From Streptomyces sp. TRM70350 (GTDB taxonomy: Bacteria > Actinomycetota > Actinomycetes > Streptomycetales > Streptomycetaceae): DNA of 64,000 nt. Under the pieces are notes generated by a model, which had not been told where the DNA came from, did no database searches, and worked only from the letters and a program-made list of their open reading frames with translations. Of the stretch, positions 24,598-33,258 are shown in pieces; within the stretch, counting starts at the first letter, position 1; each line of letters opens with the position of its first letter. Made by a program: the position numbers and the translations under genes. The stretch lies in the NCBI RefSeq assembly GCF_019219825.1, contig NZ_JAHUXH010000011.1, positions 158,189 to 222,188 of the forward strand. The letters are read 5' to 3'.

Positions 24598-25542
24598 ATG
24601 ACTCGGAACCACCCCCAGCCGTCCCGGCGCGCCGTGCTCGGCGGTGCGGCCGTCGCCGCGCTCACGGTGGCCGCCGGCACCGGCACGGCACAGGCCGGTA
24701 CGAAGACCACCTGGCCGACGGAGTTCCCGCTCCCCGACGGCTTCCTCCCCGAGGGCATCACCATCGGCAGCAGGCCGTACGCCTACATGGGCTCCCGCGC
24801 CAACGGCGCCATCCTCCGCACGGACCTGCGCACGGGCGAGTACGAAACCGTCCACCCCGGCGCGACCGGCACGGCGTCGATCGGCCTGAAGCTGGACCGC
24901 GACGGCCTGCTGTACGTGGCCGGGGGCGGCGGCGGAACCGCTCGCGTGATCAGTTCCCGCACGGGACGCCTGATACGGACGTACCAACTGACCGCCGCCT
25001 CCGGTCAGTTCGTCAACGACGTCATCCTGACGGGCGACCGCGCCTGGTTCACGGACTCCCGCGCGGCGATCCTCTACGGCGTCCCGCGCGACGGCGACGG
25101 CAGGGTCCGCGCCCTGCCCCTCACGGGCGACTGGACCCAGACCCCCGACGTCATCAACGCCAACGGCATCGTGGCGACCCCCGACGGCCGGGGCCTGATC
25201 GTCGTGAAAAGCAACCCGGGCGAGCTGTACCACGTATCCCTCAAGACCGGCACCGCCACCAAGATCACCCTCAGGGGCGCGGGCTCGGTCGTGAACGGCG
25301 ACGGCCTGGTCCGCATCGGCCGCACCCTGTACGTCGTCCAGAACCGCCTCAACCTGATCAGCGTCTGGACCCTGTCCCGCGACCTGCGCACGGCCACCCT
25401 GACCCGCACGATCACCGACCCCCGCTTCGACGTCCCCTCCACCGCCGCCCGCTACGGCAACCGCCTCTACCTGGTCAACGCCCGCTTCACCAGCCCGCAG
25501 ACGCCGGAGACGACGTTCAACGGGGTGGCGGTTCCGCTCTGA
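24598..25542 (+). CDS. Tat-exported beta-propeller protein (SMP-30/NHL-like)
   Basis: A 314-residue exported protein. The Tat signal is SRRAVLGGAAVAALTVAAG followed by an AQA cleavage site (about residue 33). The mature part has repeated blade-like segments (GLKLDRDGLLYVAGGGGGT; ANGIVATPDGRGLIVVKSN; VNGDGLVRIGRTLYVVQN) as in SMP-30/gluconolactonase propellers. Relatives are sometimes labelled superoxide dismutase without supporting motifs. The ATG follows GGAGG. A binding or lactonase role outside the cell is possible; the substrate is unknown. Confidence 0.85.
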   Translation: MTRNHPQPSRRAVLGGAAVAALTVAAGTGTAQAGTKTTWPTEFPLPDGFLPEGITIGSRPYAYMGSRANGAILRTDLRTGEYETVHPGATGTASIGLKLDRDGLLYVAGGGGGTARVISSRTGRLIRTYQLTAASGQFVNDVILTGDRAWFTDSRAAILYGVPRDGDGRVRALPLTGDWTQTPDVINANGIVATPDGRGLIVVKSNPGELYHVSLKTGTATKITLRGAGSVVNGDGLVRIGRTLYVVQNRLNLISVWTLSRDLRTATLTRTITDPRFDVPSTAARYGNRLYLVNARFTSPQTPETTFNGVAVPL

Positions 25543-25586
25543 CGCACCGCGTGCTGACGGGGGCGGCACCTCACTACGGTGGACGT

Positions 25587-26003
25587 ATGAAGCTGCCGCC
25601 CCTCGACGCCAGGCAACGTTTCGTCACCTCGCCCGTCGCCCGGCTGGCGACAGCCGACGCGCAGGGCGTGCCCCACGCCGTACCAGTGACCTTCGCCGTC
25701 CTCGACGACGTCCTGTACTTCGCCGTGGACCACAAGCCGAAGAGCACCTGGGACCTGCGGCGGTTGCGGAACATCCGGGAGAACCCCTCGGTGGCGGTGC
25801 TGGTCGACCACTACGACGAGGACTGGTCGGCACTGTGGTGGGCCCGTGCCGACGGTCGGGGGGAAGTCCTGGAGGACGGGGAGGAACGCCGCCACGCCGT
25901 CGAGCTGCTGTGCGGCAAGTACGGGCAGTACAAGGACGCCCCTCCTCAGGGGCCCGCGGTCGCCGTTCGGGTCGACCGGTGGAGCGGCTGGGCGTTCGCA
26001 TAG
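25587..26003 (+). CDS. PPOX-class F420-dependent oxidoreductase
   Basis: A 138-residue split-beta-barrel flavin/F420-binding protein. Family blocks are RQRFVTSPVARLATADAQGV, PHAVPVTFAVLDDVLYFAVD, KSTWDLRRLRNIRENPSVAV and LVDHYDEDWSALWWARADG. It matches the small Rv1155-like group, which reduces substrates with deazaflavin F420H2. TACGGT lies 6 nt before the ATG, indicating a leaderless transcript. The substrate is unknown. Confidence 0.9.
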   Translation: MKLPPLDARQRFVTSPVARLATADAQGVPHAVPVTFAVLDDVLYFAVDHKPKSTWDLRRLRNIRENPSVAVLVDHYDEDWSALWWARADGRGEVLEDGEERRHAVELLCGKYGQYKDAPPQGPAVAVRVDRWSGWAFA

Positions 26004-26026
26004 CCTGCGATGTGCTCGTCGGGCAC

Positions 26027-26950
26027 TCATCGCCGCATCGGCAGTTCCCGCAGCCCGTCCAGCTCACGGTCGGTCGCCGGTCGGAGCGTCGACAGGATGT
26101 GCCGGGCCGCGGTCAGATCGTTGTCGGTGCCTTGCAAGGTCACGGTGTAGGTCAGGCGGTCACGGCGTAGCCGCAGTTCTTGGTGCTGGTAGCCGCCTTC
26201 GTAGGTGACCAGCTGTCGGCCTCCACCGTCGTCCGTGCAGCGGATCGGTTCGCCGAAGGGGACGGGGCAGCCGCGGGCGTCGGCGCGCCGGGTGTCGTGT
26301 CCCACGCGTGCCACGGCCAGGTGCAGTCCGTCCGAGTGCGGCCGCTCGTAGTCGGCGCCGAAGCCGTCCTCGCTCGCGCCCAGGACGCGCAGGGCGTAAC
26401 CCGGCGGCGGGTCGCCGACCCGTAGCAGGGCGCGGTCCACGTCGTTGGCGGTGAGCCATGCGTCGAGGGTGGGGGGCCGCGTGGCGTCCCAGGCGGCGTA
26501 CGATCCGCCGACGGCGAGGGCGGCCGCCGCGCCGAGAGCGCCCAGCCTGACGCCGGTGTCCGGGAGGAAGAGCGCGGCGGCGAGGGCGTAGCAGGTGCCT
26601 CCGGCCGGGTAGAGCAGAAGACCGTTCTCCAGGCGGTTGACCTGGAAGTTCACCACGGCGACCCCGAACGCGCCGGTCGTGCCGAGCGCGTGGACGCTCA
26701 CTGCCCAGGCCCACACCCCGCGCCTGCGGCGCGTGAGCGGCACGATCGTGCGGGCGGCGGTTCCGAGCCACGCGAGCGCGGCCACCGCCGGGGCGGCCAC
26801 GCCGACGACGGCGACGATGAGCGGGGCCGTTCCACCGGCGAAGAGGGCGACGAGCACCGCCTGCAACTGCACGCCGGTCAGGGCGCACCCGAACAGCCAG
26901 ACGACCGCCAGATGGGCGATTGCGGGCCCTGCTTGCTTCGTCTGCGTCAT
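26027..26950 (-). CDS. Polytopic membrane protein with a C-terminal soluble domain, unknown
   Basis: A 307-residue protein. The N-terminal half has about five hydrophobic helices (AVVWLFGCALTGVQLQAVLV; PLIVAVVGVAAPAVAALAWL; LLLYPAGGTCYALAAALFLP and others). The C-terminal about 150 residues are soluble, with two Cys (ARGCPVPFGEPIRCTDDGG) that could form a disulfide outside the cell, and strands RQLVTYEGGYQHQELRLRRD. The start is placed at ATG 26950; GTG 26962 is possible. No family is recognised. Confidence 0.8.
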   Translation of the reverse strand: MTQTKQAGPAIAHLAVVWLFGCALTGVQLQAVLVALFAGGTAPLIVAVVGVAAPAVAALAWLGTAARTIVPLTRRRRGVWAWAVSVHALGTTGAFGVAVVNFQVNRLENGLLLYPAGGTCYALAAALFLPDTGVRLGALGAAAALAVGGSYAAWDATRPPTLDAWLTANDVDRALLRVGDPPPGYALRVLGASEDGFGADYERPHSDGLHLAVARVGHDTRRADARGCPVPFGEPIRCTDDGGGRQLVTYEGGYQHQELRLRRDRLTYTVTLQGTDNDLTAARHILSTLRPATDRELDGLRELPMRR

Positions 26951-27081
26951 TCTCGTGATCACGCCGGATAGGCGGAGAGCGGTTCCTCGGCCGAAGCGAA
27001 CACCGCCACACCGTCCGCACCGCCCACGCACACCAGGGTCACAGAATGGCCACATCGCCCTTGTGTCGTGCGGCCCGGGCA

Positions 27082-27103
27082 TTACGTTCATCCCCTCACG
27101 TAA
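27082..27103. promoter_or_regulatory. Inverted repeat before the Excalibur gene
   Basis: TTACGT, a 10-nt spacer, then ACGTAA, ending 18 bp before the ATG. It is in a good position for an operator overlapping a promoter. The binding protein is unknown. Confidence 0.45.
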
Positions 27104-27121
27104 CGCCTCTTGGGGGACGAC

Positions 27122-27589
27122 ATGACCAACCCGTACATCCCACCGCCACCGCCACCGCCATCGCCCGCCGTTCGCCCCGCCCCCAGGTGGGCCCGCAAAC
27201 GGTACGTACTCCCCGCGCTCGGCCTGGCCTTCTTCCTCGGCATCGGCGCGGGCGCGGGCAGCGGCGACGGAGAGAAGTCGACCGACGCGAAACCGCGGGC
27301 CGCCCGACCCACCCCGACGGAAACGGTCACCGCGACAGCGACGGTGACGCAGACTCCGGAGGCCGACCCGGCCCCCACGGTGACCGTCACGAAGACGGTC
27401 ACCGCGACCGAGACGGTCACCGCCGAACACGCAGCCGGAACCGGCTCCGACGACTCGTCCGACACCGACGTCTACTACGCCAACTGCAGCGAGGCCCGCG
27501 CAGCCGGCGCCGCGCCCATCCTCCGCGGCGAACCCGGCTACGCCTCGCACTTGGACCGTGATGACGACGGCGTGGCCTGTGACGCTTGA
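27122..27589 (+). CDS. Excalibur calcium-binding domain protein
   Basis: A 155-residue surface protein. A proline stretch (YIPPPPPPPSPAVRPAP) precedes a membrane helix (RYVLPALGLAFFLGIGAGAG) with no clear cleavage site. A Thr/Val repeat linker follows (TETVTATATVTQT; TVTVTKTVTATETVTA). The C-terminal Excalibur domain is YYANCSEARAAGAAPILRGE ending DRDDDGVACDA, the Ca-binding DxDxDGxxCD motif. It is likely anchored by the helix with the domain outside. GGGGGACGAC precedes the ATG. Confidence 0.9.
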   Translation: MTNPYIPPPPPPPSPAVRPAPRWARKRYVLPALGLAFFLGIGAGAGSGDGEKSTDAKPRAARPTPTETVTATATVTQTPEADPAPTVTVTKTVTATETVTAEHAAGTGSDDSSDTDVYYANCSEARAAGAAPILRGEPGYASHLDRDDDGVACDA

Positions 27590-27666
27590 GGCGGTCCCTG
27601 CAACGTGGAGATCCGCAACTGAGTCCGGGGTCCCACATCCGGAGGCGGCCTGAGATCCTTTCTTCC

Positions 27667-27867
27667 ATGAGCACACCACCGGACGGATTGCCCCTCTACC
27701 GAGTCCTGACCGGCCCGGACGACGCCGCGTTCTGCCGGCGGGTGAGCGAGGCGATCGGACTTGGCTACGAGCTGCACGCAGGTCCTTCTGTCACCTTCAA
27801 CGGCGAGAACGTCATCGTCGCCCAGGCGCTGATCTGGCCGGTACGACGGGAACGGGCGTCGGAATAG
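27667..27867 (+). CDS. DUF1737 domain protein
   Basis: A 66-residue protein: LYRVLTGPDDAAFCRRVSEA, then LGYELHAGPSVTFNGENVIV and AQALIW, a near-complete DUF1737 domain. Function of this family is unknown. No clear Shine-Dalgarno is visible. It is convergent with nirD, 38 bp apart. Confidence 0.8.
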   Translation: MSTPPDGLPLYRVLTGPDDAAFCRRVSEAIGLGYELHAGPSVTFNGENVIVAQALIWPVRRERASE

Positions 27868-27905
27868 GGTCGACGACTCACCCAGCCCGACGCCCCGTTG
27901 ACGGA

Positions 27906-28256
27906 TCAGGCCGCCCGTACCTCGTACGTCGTCACCCGCACCGACTCGTCGTCCAGGCACTGGCCGGACAGCAGGTCGAAGCGCTGCTTGAGCAGGGGTG
28001 AGGCGACGAACGGGCGGCCCTGGTGGGTGCCGGTGAGGCCCCGGGAGAGGACCGCGGCGCCGGTGAAGGGGTCGCGGTTGTCGATGGCGTACAGCCGGCC
28101 CTTGCGGTCGCGGAAGACGGCCACCTGGTTGTCGTCCGGCAGCAGCGCCGCCACCCCGCGGCCGGGGAGCAGCAGGTGCAGGTCGCAGACCGTGAACCAG
28201 CCGTCGCGCAGCTGGAGTTGGACCTTCAGGTCGGTCGTCTCGGGTGCCAGGGTCAT
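27906..28256 (-). CDS. nirD: Assimilatory nitrite reductase, small subunit
   Basis: A 116-residue partner of NirB in NAD(P)H-dependent reduction of nitrite to ammonium in the cytoplasm. It has the Rieske-like fold (WFTVCDLHLLLPGRGVAALL; QVAVFRDRKGRLYAIDNRDP; PFVASPLLKQRFDLLSGQCL). It lacks the CxH...CxxH ligands of true Rieske proteins, as expected for NirD. Its ATG overlaps the nirB stop (ATGA), so translation is coupled. Confidence 0.95.
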   Translation of the reverse strand: MTLAPETTDLKVQLQLRDGWFTVCDLHLLLPGRGVAALLPDDNQVAVFRDRKGRLYAIDNRDPFTGAAVLSRGLTGTHQGRPFVASPLLKQRFDLLSGQCLDDESVRVTTYEVRAA

Positions 28257-30859
28257 CGCTGGGCGGTTCCTTCCAGGACATCTGCCGTGTTCTCGGTGGG
28301 ACGCGTGCCGATCGACAGCAGCGGCAGGTCGGGCTTGATCTGGTCGCGTTCGGGGATGAAGCCGACGACCGGGTCGGGGGTGTCGGGCGCGTTCACGAAG
28401 GAGACGAAGCGGGCCAGCTTCTCCGGGTCGTTGATCGTTTCCGACCACTCGTCGCGGTAGTGCGCGACGTGGGCGGCCATCAGCCGCTCCAGCTCCTCGC
28501 AGATGCCGAGCGAGTCGTGCACCACCACGTCCCGTACGTGGTCCAGGCCGCCGGGGATGCGCTCCAGCCAGGTCGACGTGCGCTCCAGGCGGTCGGCCGT
28601 GCGGATGTAGAACATCAGGAAGCGGTCGATCAGGCGGATCAGTTCGGCGTCCGACAGGTCCTGCGCCAGCAGGTCCGCGTGGCGGGGGGTGGCGCCGCCG
28701 TTGCCGGCGACGTACAGGTTCCAGCCGTTCGACGTGGCGATCACGCCGAAGTCCTTCGACTGGGCCTCCGCGCACTCGCGGGCGCAGCCCGAGACCGCCG
28801 ACTTGAGCTTGTGCGGGGAGCGCAGGCCCCGGTAGCGCAGCTCCAGGTCGATCGCCATCCGGACCGAGTCCTGCACGCCGTAGCGGCACCAGGTCTGGCC
28901 CACGCAGGACTTCACGGTGCGCAGGGACTTGCCGTACGCGTGCCCGGACTCGAAGCCCGCGTCCACCAGGCGTGCCCAGATCAGCGGCAGTTGCTCGACA
29001 CGGGCGCCGAACATGTCGATCCGCTGGCCGCCGGTGATCTTCGTGTAGAGGCCGAAGTCACGGGCGATCTCACCGATCACGATCAGTTTCTCCGGGGCGA
29101 TCTCACCGCCGGGGATCCGAGGGACGACGGAGTACGAGCCGTTCTTCTGGAGGTTGGCCAGGAAGTGGTCGTTGGTGTCCTGCAGGGATGCCTGCTCGCC
29201 GTCCAGGACGTAGCCGTTCGCGCCGATCGCCGGGGCGAGGGAGGCGATGATCGAGGCCACCGTCGGCTTGCAGACCTCGCAGCCGTCGCCGCCCCGGGCG
29301 CCCTCACGGCCGTAGCGGTCCAGCAGGTCCTGGTACGACGTGATGCGCAGGGCCAGGACGATCTCGTACAGCTCCTCGCGGGTCTGCCCGAAGCAGCCGC
29401 ACAGGCCCTTGTCGACCTCGACGCCGCTCGCCTCCAGCTCGGCCGTGACCAGCTGGCCGAGCACCTTGACGCAACTGCCGCACGTCGTACCGGCCTTGGT
29501 GCACTTCTTCACCTCGGGCACGGTGGTGCACTTGTGCTCGGTGACCGCGCCGCGGATCGTGCCCTTGCGGACGTTGTTGCAGGAGCAGATGATCGCGTCG
29601 TCCGGCAGGGCGGTCGGGCCGAGCTGGGCGGACTCCCCGGCGCCGGCCGGCAGCACCAGCGACTCGGGCGAGACCGGCGGGACCGAGCCGGTGAAGGCCT
29701 TCAGCGTGCCGTACGCCTCCGCGTCGCCCACCAGGATGCCGCCGAGCAGCGTGCCGTCGCGGCCGATGACCAGCTTCTTGTACAGGCCGCTGCGGGAGTC
29801 GGAGTAGACGACGTCCAGGCAGTCCTCGGCGGTGCCGTGCGCGTCGCCGAAGGACGCCACGTCGACGCCGAGCAGCTTCAGCTTGGTGGACAGGTCGGCG
29901 CCGACGAAGGACGCCTCGTCGGCCGCGATCGTCGCCGCCGCCGTCTCGGCCTGCTCGTAACCCGGGGCCACCAGGCCGTACACCCGGCCGTCCGCCGCCT
30001 GCGCGCACTCGCCGATCGCGAAGACGTGCGGGTCGGAGACCGTACGGCACTGCTCGTCGACGGTGATGCCGCCGCGCTCGCCGACGGTCAGGCCGCAGTC
30101 CCGGGCGAGCTGGTCGCGGGGGCGGACACCGGCGGAGAAGACCACCATGTCGGTGGCGAGTTCGGAGCCGTCGGACAGCTTCATGCCGGTGACGGCACCA
30201 TCGGCGTCCGTCACGATCTCCTGCGTGCCCACGCCCGTGTGGACGCTCAGGCCCATGCCCTCGATGGTGCGCAGCAGCGCCGCGCCGCCGCCCTCGTCGA
30301 CCTGCACCGGCATCAGGCGCGGCGCGAACTCCACGATGTGCGTCTCGACGCCCAGGCCCTTCAGCGCACCGGCGGCCTCCAGGCCCAGCAGACCACCGCC
30401 GACCACGGCACCGGTCGTGGCCTTCGTCTTCGCGTACTCCTCGATGGCGAGCAGGTCCTCGATGGTGCGGTAGACGAAGCAGCCGGTGGCGTCCTTGTTC
30501 GGGACCGGCGGCACGAACGGGTACGAGCCGGTGGCGAGGACGAGGATGTCGTAGTCGAAGACCTGACCGGACCTGGCGGTGACCGTCCGGGCCTCCCGGT
30601 CGACGGAGACCGCCGGGTCGCCGACGTACAGCTCGATGCCGTGGCCCTTGATGAACTCCATGTCGGTCATCGACAGGTCCTCGGGCGTCTTGCCCGAGAA
30701 GTACGAGGTGAGCGCTACACGGTCGTACGCCGGACGCGGCTCCTCGCACAGCACGACCACGCGGTGCGTGGCGGTCAGGCCGCGCTCGGCGAGCGCTTCG
30801 AGGAAGCGCTGGCCGACCATGCCGTGGCCGACGAGCACGATCGTGGGGGTGGCGGTCAT
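28253..30859 (-). CDS. nirB: Assimilatory nitrite reductase [NAD(P)H], large subunit
   Basis: An 868-residue flavo-siroheme enzyme. Domains in order are FAD/NAD-binding (IVLVGHGMVGQRFLEALAER; VVGGGLLGLEAAGALKGLGV), a BFD-like [2Fe-2S] domain (IICSCNNVRKGTIRGAV; CTKAGTTCGSCVKVLG), nitrite reductase half-domains, and the siroheme-[4Fe-4S] Cys set (VKSCVGQTWCRYG; SAVSGCARECAEAQ). The length is normal for actinobacterial NirB. It adjoins a second flavoprotein gene with no gap, and nirD follows. The GlnR-like box at 32104-32141 suggests nitrogen control. Confidence 0.97.
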   Translation of the reverse strand: MTATPTIVLVGHGMVGQRFLEALAERGLTATHRVVVLCEEPRPAYDRVALTSYFSGKTPEDLSMTDMEFIKGHGIELYVGDPAVSVDREARTVTARSGQVFDYDILVLATGSYPFVPPVPNKDATGCFVYRTIEDLLAIEEYAKTKATTGAVVGGGLLGLEAAGALKGLGVETHIVEFAPRLMPVQVDEGGGAALLRTIEGMGLSVHTGVGTQEIVTDADGAVTGMKLSDGSELATDMVVFSAGVRPRDQLARDCGLTVGERGGITVDEQCRTVSDPHVFAIGECAQAADGRVYGLVAPGYEQAETAAATIAADEASFVGADLSTKLKLLGVDVASFGDAHGTAEDCLDVVYSDSRSGLYKKLVIGRDGTLLGGILVGDAEAYGTLKAFTGSVPPVSPESLVLPAGAGESAQLGPTALPDDAIICSCNNVRKGTIRGAVTEHKCTTVPEVKKCTKAGTTCGSCVKVLGQLVTAELEASGVEVDKGLCGCFGQTREELYEIVLALRITSYQDLLDRYGREGARGGDGCEVCKPTVASIIASLAPAIGANGYVLDGEQASLQDTNDHFLANLQKNGSYSVVPRIPGGEIAPEKLIVIGEIARDFGLYTKITGGQRIDMFGARVEQLPLIWARLVDAGFESGHAYGKSLRTVKSCVGQTWCRYGVQDSVRMAIDLELRYRGLRSPHKLKSAVSGCARECAEAQSKDFGVIATSNGWNLYVAGNGGATPRHADLLAQDLSDAELIRLIDRFLMFYIRTADRLERTSTWLERIPGGLDHVRDVVVHDSLGICEELERLMAAHVAHYRDEWSETINDPEKLARFVSFVNAPDTPDPVVGFIPERDQIKPDLPLLSIGTRPTENTADVLEGTAQR

Positions 30860-32080
30860 TCAGGAGCCTCCATCGTTGGTGAGCAGGTGGAGCAGGGGGC
30901 CGTCGTCGGGGAGCGGCTCTGCTCCCTCCCAGGCGCGGGCGAGCGCGCCGACGGTGCCGAGTTCGCCGACGAGGACCCCGCCGACCAGGCGGTCGTCGCG
31001 GACGACGACCTTGCGGTACGTGCCCCGGGTGGCGTCGGCGAGCTGCACGACGTCGTCGCCGGGGCGGGGTTCCGTCTCGCCGAACGCGGCGAGGTCGAAG
31101 GGGGCCTGACCGGCGAGGGTGAGGCGGGTGAGGGCGCGGGTGCCGGTGTAGCGGGCGGTGGTGCTGCCGGCCAGCAGCTCGGCGAGGGTGTCGGCCTGGT
31201 CGAGCGCCGGGGTGGCGAGGCCGTAGAGGTTGCCGTCGTGCTGGGCGCAGTCGCCGATCGCGTAGATGTGCGGGTCGGAGGTGCGCAGCTGGTCGTCGAC
31301 GAGGACGCCCTTGTGGACCGTGAGCCCGGCCGCCTCGGCGAGCTTCGCGCGGGGGCGGACGCCGCAGGCCAGGACCACGAGGTCGGCGTCGAGGGCGTAG
31401 CCGTCGGCCATCTCGACCGAGCGGACCGCGCCGCCGACGACCCGTACGTCCCTCACCCGGCACTCGGTGTGCACCTCGACGCCGAGGTCGGTCAGGTGGC
31501 GTTTGACCAGCTTGGACGCGGCCGGGTCGAGCTGGCGCTCCATGAGCCGCTCGGACTGCTGGGCGAGCACGACCTGCGCGCCGCGCATGGCGAGCGCGCG
31601 GGCGGCGGAGACCCCGAGCAGGCCGCCGCCGATGACGACGGCGCGCACGCCGGGGCGTACCGCCTTGGACAGGCCCAGGCAGTCGTCCATGGTGCGGAAG
31701 GCGTGGACGCCCTCGGGCAGCACATGGTCGGGAGTGAACAGACCGCGCAGGGGCGGCAGCACCGGGTTGGAGCCGGTGGCCAGGACCAGCGTGTCGTATG
31801 CGATCACCGAGCCGTCCCCGCACGCCACGGTCCGCGCGGCGCGGTCGATCCCGGTCACCTGGGCGCGGATCAGCTCCGCGGGGGCCGAAAGGCCCGGCAG
31901 GGAGATCACGTCCGGGTGGTAACGGCCGGCCAGCACCTCGGCGAGCAGGACCCGGTTGTACGGGCGGTGCTCCTCCTCGCCGACGATCAGCGCGGGCGTG
32001 CCGAGCTCACCGAGCCGCCGGGCGAGCCGTACGCCCGCGAGCCCGGCGCCGATCACCACCACACGCGTATTCGAGGTCAT
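30860..32080 (-). CDS. NAD(P)/FAD-dependent oxidoreductase of the nitrite/nitrate operon
   Basis: A 406-residue flavoprotein resembling the N-terminal half of NirB. It has the FAD motif VVVIGAGLAGVRLARRLGEL, the NAD motif VVIGGGLLGVSAARALAMRG and a C-terminal VYAIGDCAQ-type segment (HIYAIGDCAQHDGNLYGLAT). It lacks the iron-sulfur and siroheme domains. It is first in the operon, and its stop abuts the nirB start codon. The likely role is electron transfer from NAD(P)H to the nitrate reductase NasA or to NirB (NasC/NasB-like); which one is inferred, not shown. Confidence 0.9.
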   Translation of the reverse strand: MTSNTRVVVIGAGLAGVRLARRLGELGTPALIVGEEEHRPYNRVLLAEVLAGRYHPDVISLPGLSAPAELIRAQVTGIDRAARTVACGDGSVIAYDTLVLATGSNPVLPPLRGLFTPDHVLPEGVHAFRTMDDCLGLSKAVRPGVRAVVIGGGLLGVSAARALAMRGAQVVLAQQSERLMERQLDPAASKLVKRHLTDLGVEVHTECRVRDVRVVGGAVRSVEMADGYALDADLVVLACGVRPRAKLAEAAGLTVHKGVLVDDQLRTSDPHIYAIGDCAQHDGNLYGLATPALDQADTLAELLAGSTTARYTGTRALTRLTLAGQAPFDLAAFGETEPRPGDDVVQLADATRGTYRKVVVRDDRLVGGVLVGELGTVGALARAWEGAEPLPDDGPLLHLLTNDGGS

Positions 32081-32103
32081 GTATCGCAGCGTGCGGTGTG
32101 GGT

Positions 32104-32141
32104 GTTACCCGACCGCATCACGTCTGTTTCCCGCGAGGAAC
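32104..32141 (-). promoter_or_regulatory. GlnR-like box upstream of the nirBD operon
   Basis: Four 5-mers at exact 11-bp spacing: GTTAC-n6-GCATC-n6-GTTTC-n6-GGAAC. Against the GlnR consensus GTnAC-n6-GAAAC-n6-GTnAC-n6-GAAAC these score full match, 3/5, 4/5 and 4/5. It lies 24-61 bp before the first start codon of the operon. GlnR control of nir genes is established in Streptomyces. Confidence 0.7.
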
Positions 32142-32153
32142 GCTGCCCTCAGC

Positions 32154-32200
32154 GGGGGTGGGGGGTGAGTGTGAGGGTTGCGGGGGTGGGGCTGGGGGTG
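32154..32200 (+). other. G-rich tract with G-quadruplex potential
   Basis: Seven runs of three or more G (for example GGGGGTGGGGGG, GAGGG, GGGGGTGGGG, CTGGGGG) lie within 47 bp on the plus strand, just upstream of the GlnR-like box and downstream of the imine-reductase-like gene. Confidence 0.6.
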
Positions 32201-32251
32201 CTGTGAGGAGCCGTCGCAGTGAACGCGTCAGCACGTCTGACCGTGAACGTG

Positions 32252-33151
32252 TCAGCCGGCCCTGACCGCGAGCAGCTCGACCACCCCCGTGGTGTCCTCG
32301 TCCCCGTGCCCCGCGGCGAGGCGGCGCTCCATCAGGTCCATGAACGGCGTGAGCAACTCCGTGCTGACGCCCTGTTCCTCGGCGGTGCGCAGCAGGGTGG
32401 CGTTGCCGGCCACCTGCATGGCGAGATGGGAGACGACGTCCTTGGTGTAGTCGCCGGACTCCAGCCGGTCGGCGGTCTCCAGCGCGGCCGGCGCCATCGC
32501 GGTCAGCCAGGACACCAGCAGCGGCGCGAACTCCTTCGGCGCGATGTCCTCCCCGCGGATCAGCGCGAAGGCGTGCGTCATGCCCGCGAACATGCCGTAC
32601 ATCGCGCTGAGCAGGGCCACGTCGTGCAGTGCGGCGAAGCCGGGGTCCGTGCCGACGTAGCGGGTACCGGCCGGGACGGCGAGGGTCGCCCGGTGCTCCT
32701 CGAACATCTCCGGCGAGCCGCTGTACAGCACATACGCCCCCGACGCCGGGTCGCCGATCATCGGCGGTACGGCCATGACGCCCGCGTCCAGGAACCGGGC
32801 ACCCCGCGTCCCGGCCCAGGCGGCGCGGGCGCGGCCCTGGCCCGGCGTGCCGGTGGTGAGGTTGACCAGGTCGCGGCCGGACAGGTCGGCGTCGGACAGG
32901 GCCTCGCCGACCGACGCGTCGTCCAGCAGGCAGGCGATCACCAGCCGGTTGGCGGCCACCGCCTCGGCCGCGCTCCCGGTGACGACGGCACCCTCGGCGG
33001 CGAGGGGCTCGGTGCGGGCGGGGGTGCGGTTCCAGACGGTGACGGGGTGGCCGGCCGCGAGCCAGGCGCGGGCGAGGGCGGTGCCCATGGCGCCGGTGCC
33101 GAGGAGGGTGAGCGGGGTCGGGGAAGTAGGGGAAGAGGCGCTGTCAGTCAT
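32252..33151 (-). CDS. Imine-reductase-like NAD(P)-dependent oxidoreductase
   Basis: A 299-residue member of the 6-phosphogluconate/3-hydroxyisobutyrate dehydrogenase superfamily. The Rossmann motif is LTLLGTGAMGTALARAWLAA and the NADP loop VWNRTPAR. The C-terminal helical domain has HDVALLSAMYGMFAGMTHAF, typical of imine reductases with their active-site Asp. It is divergent from an HxlR regulator, with a palindrome in the shared gap. The natural substrate is unknown. Confidence 0.88.
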   Translation of the reverse strand: MTDSASSPTSPTPLTLLGTGAMGTALARAWLAAGHPVTVWNRTPARTEPLAAEGAVVTGSAAEAVAANRLVIACLLDDASVGEALSDADLSGRDLVNLTTGTPGQGRARAAWAGTRGARFLDAGVMAVPPMIGDPASGAYVLYSGSPEMFEEHRATLAVPAGTRYVGTDPGFAALHDVALLSAMYGMFAGMTHAFALIRGEDIAPKEFAPLLVSWLTAMAPAALETADRLESGDYTKDVVSHLAMQVAGNATLLRTAEEQGVSTELLTPFMDLMERRLAAGHGDEDTTGVVELLAVRAG

Positions 33152-33185
33152 GGCGTTTAGCCTCGTAGAGGAGGAGTGACCTGCT

Positions 33186-33199
33186 CAAGTACGTACTTG
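33186..33199. promoter_or_regulatory. 14-bp palindrome, probable HxlR operator
   Basis: CAAGTACGTACTTG is a perfect palindrome in the 107-bp gap between the divergent imine-reductase-like and HxlR genes. Its position fits autoregulation and control of the oxidoreductase. Confidence 0.7.
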
Positions 33200-33258
33200 C
33201 GAGTGGGTGGTTACTCCGGGGGAAGCGTGCAGGCAGCGGGAAGGCGGGGTGGCTGGGC

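Noticed and set aside
28244..32206. Very long plus-strand open frame (about 1320 codons) over the nirB operon
   Set aside because: It is the complement of nirB and the adjacent flavoprotein gene. Composition is a mirror of those genes with no domain, and both minus-strand genes have complete catalytic motifs.
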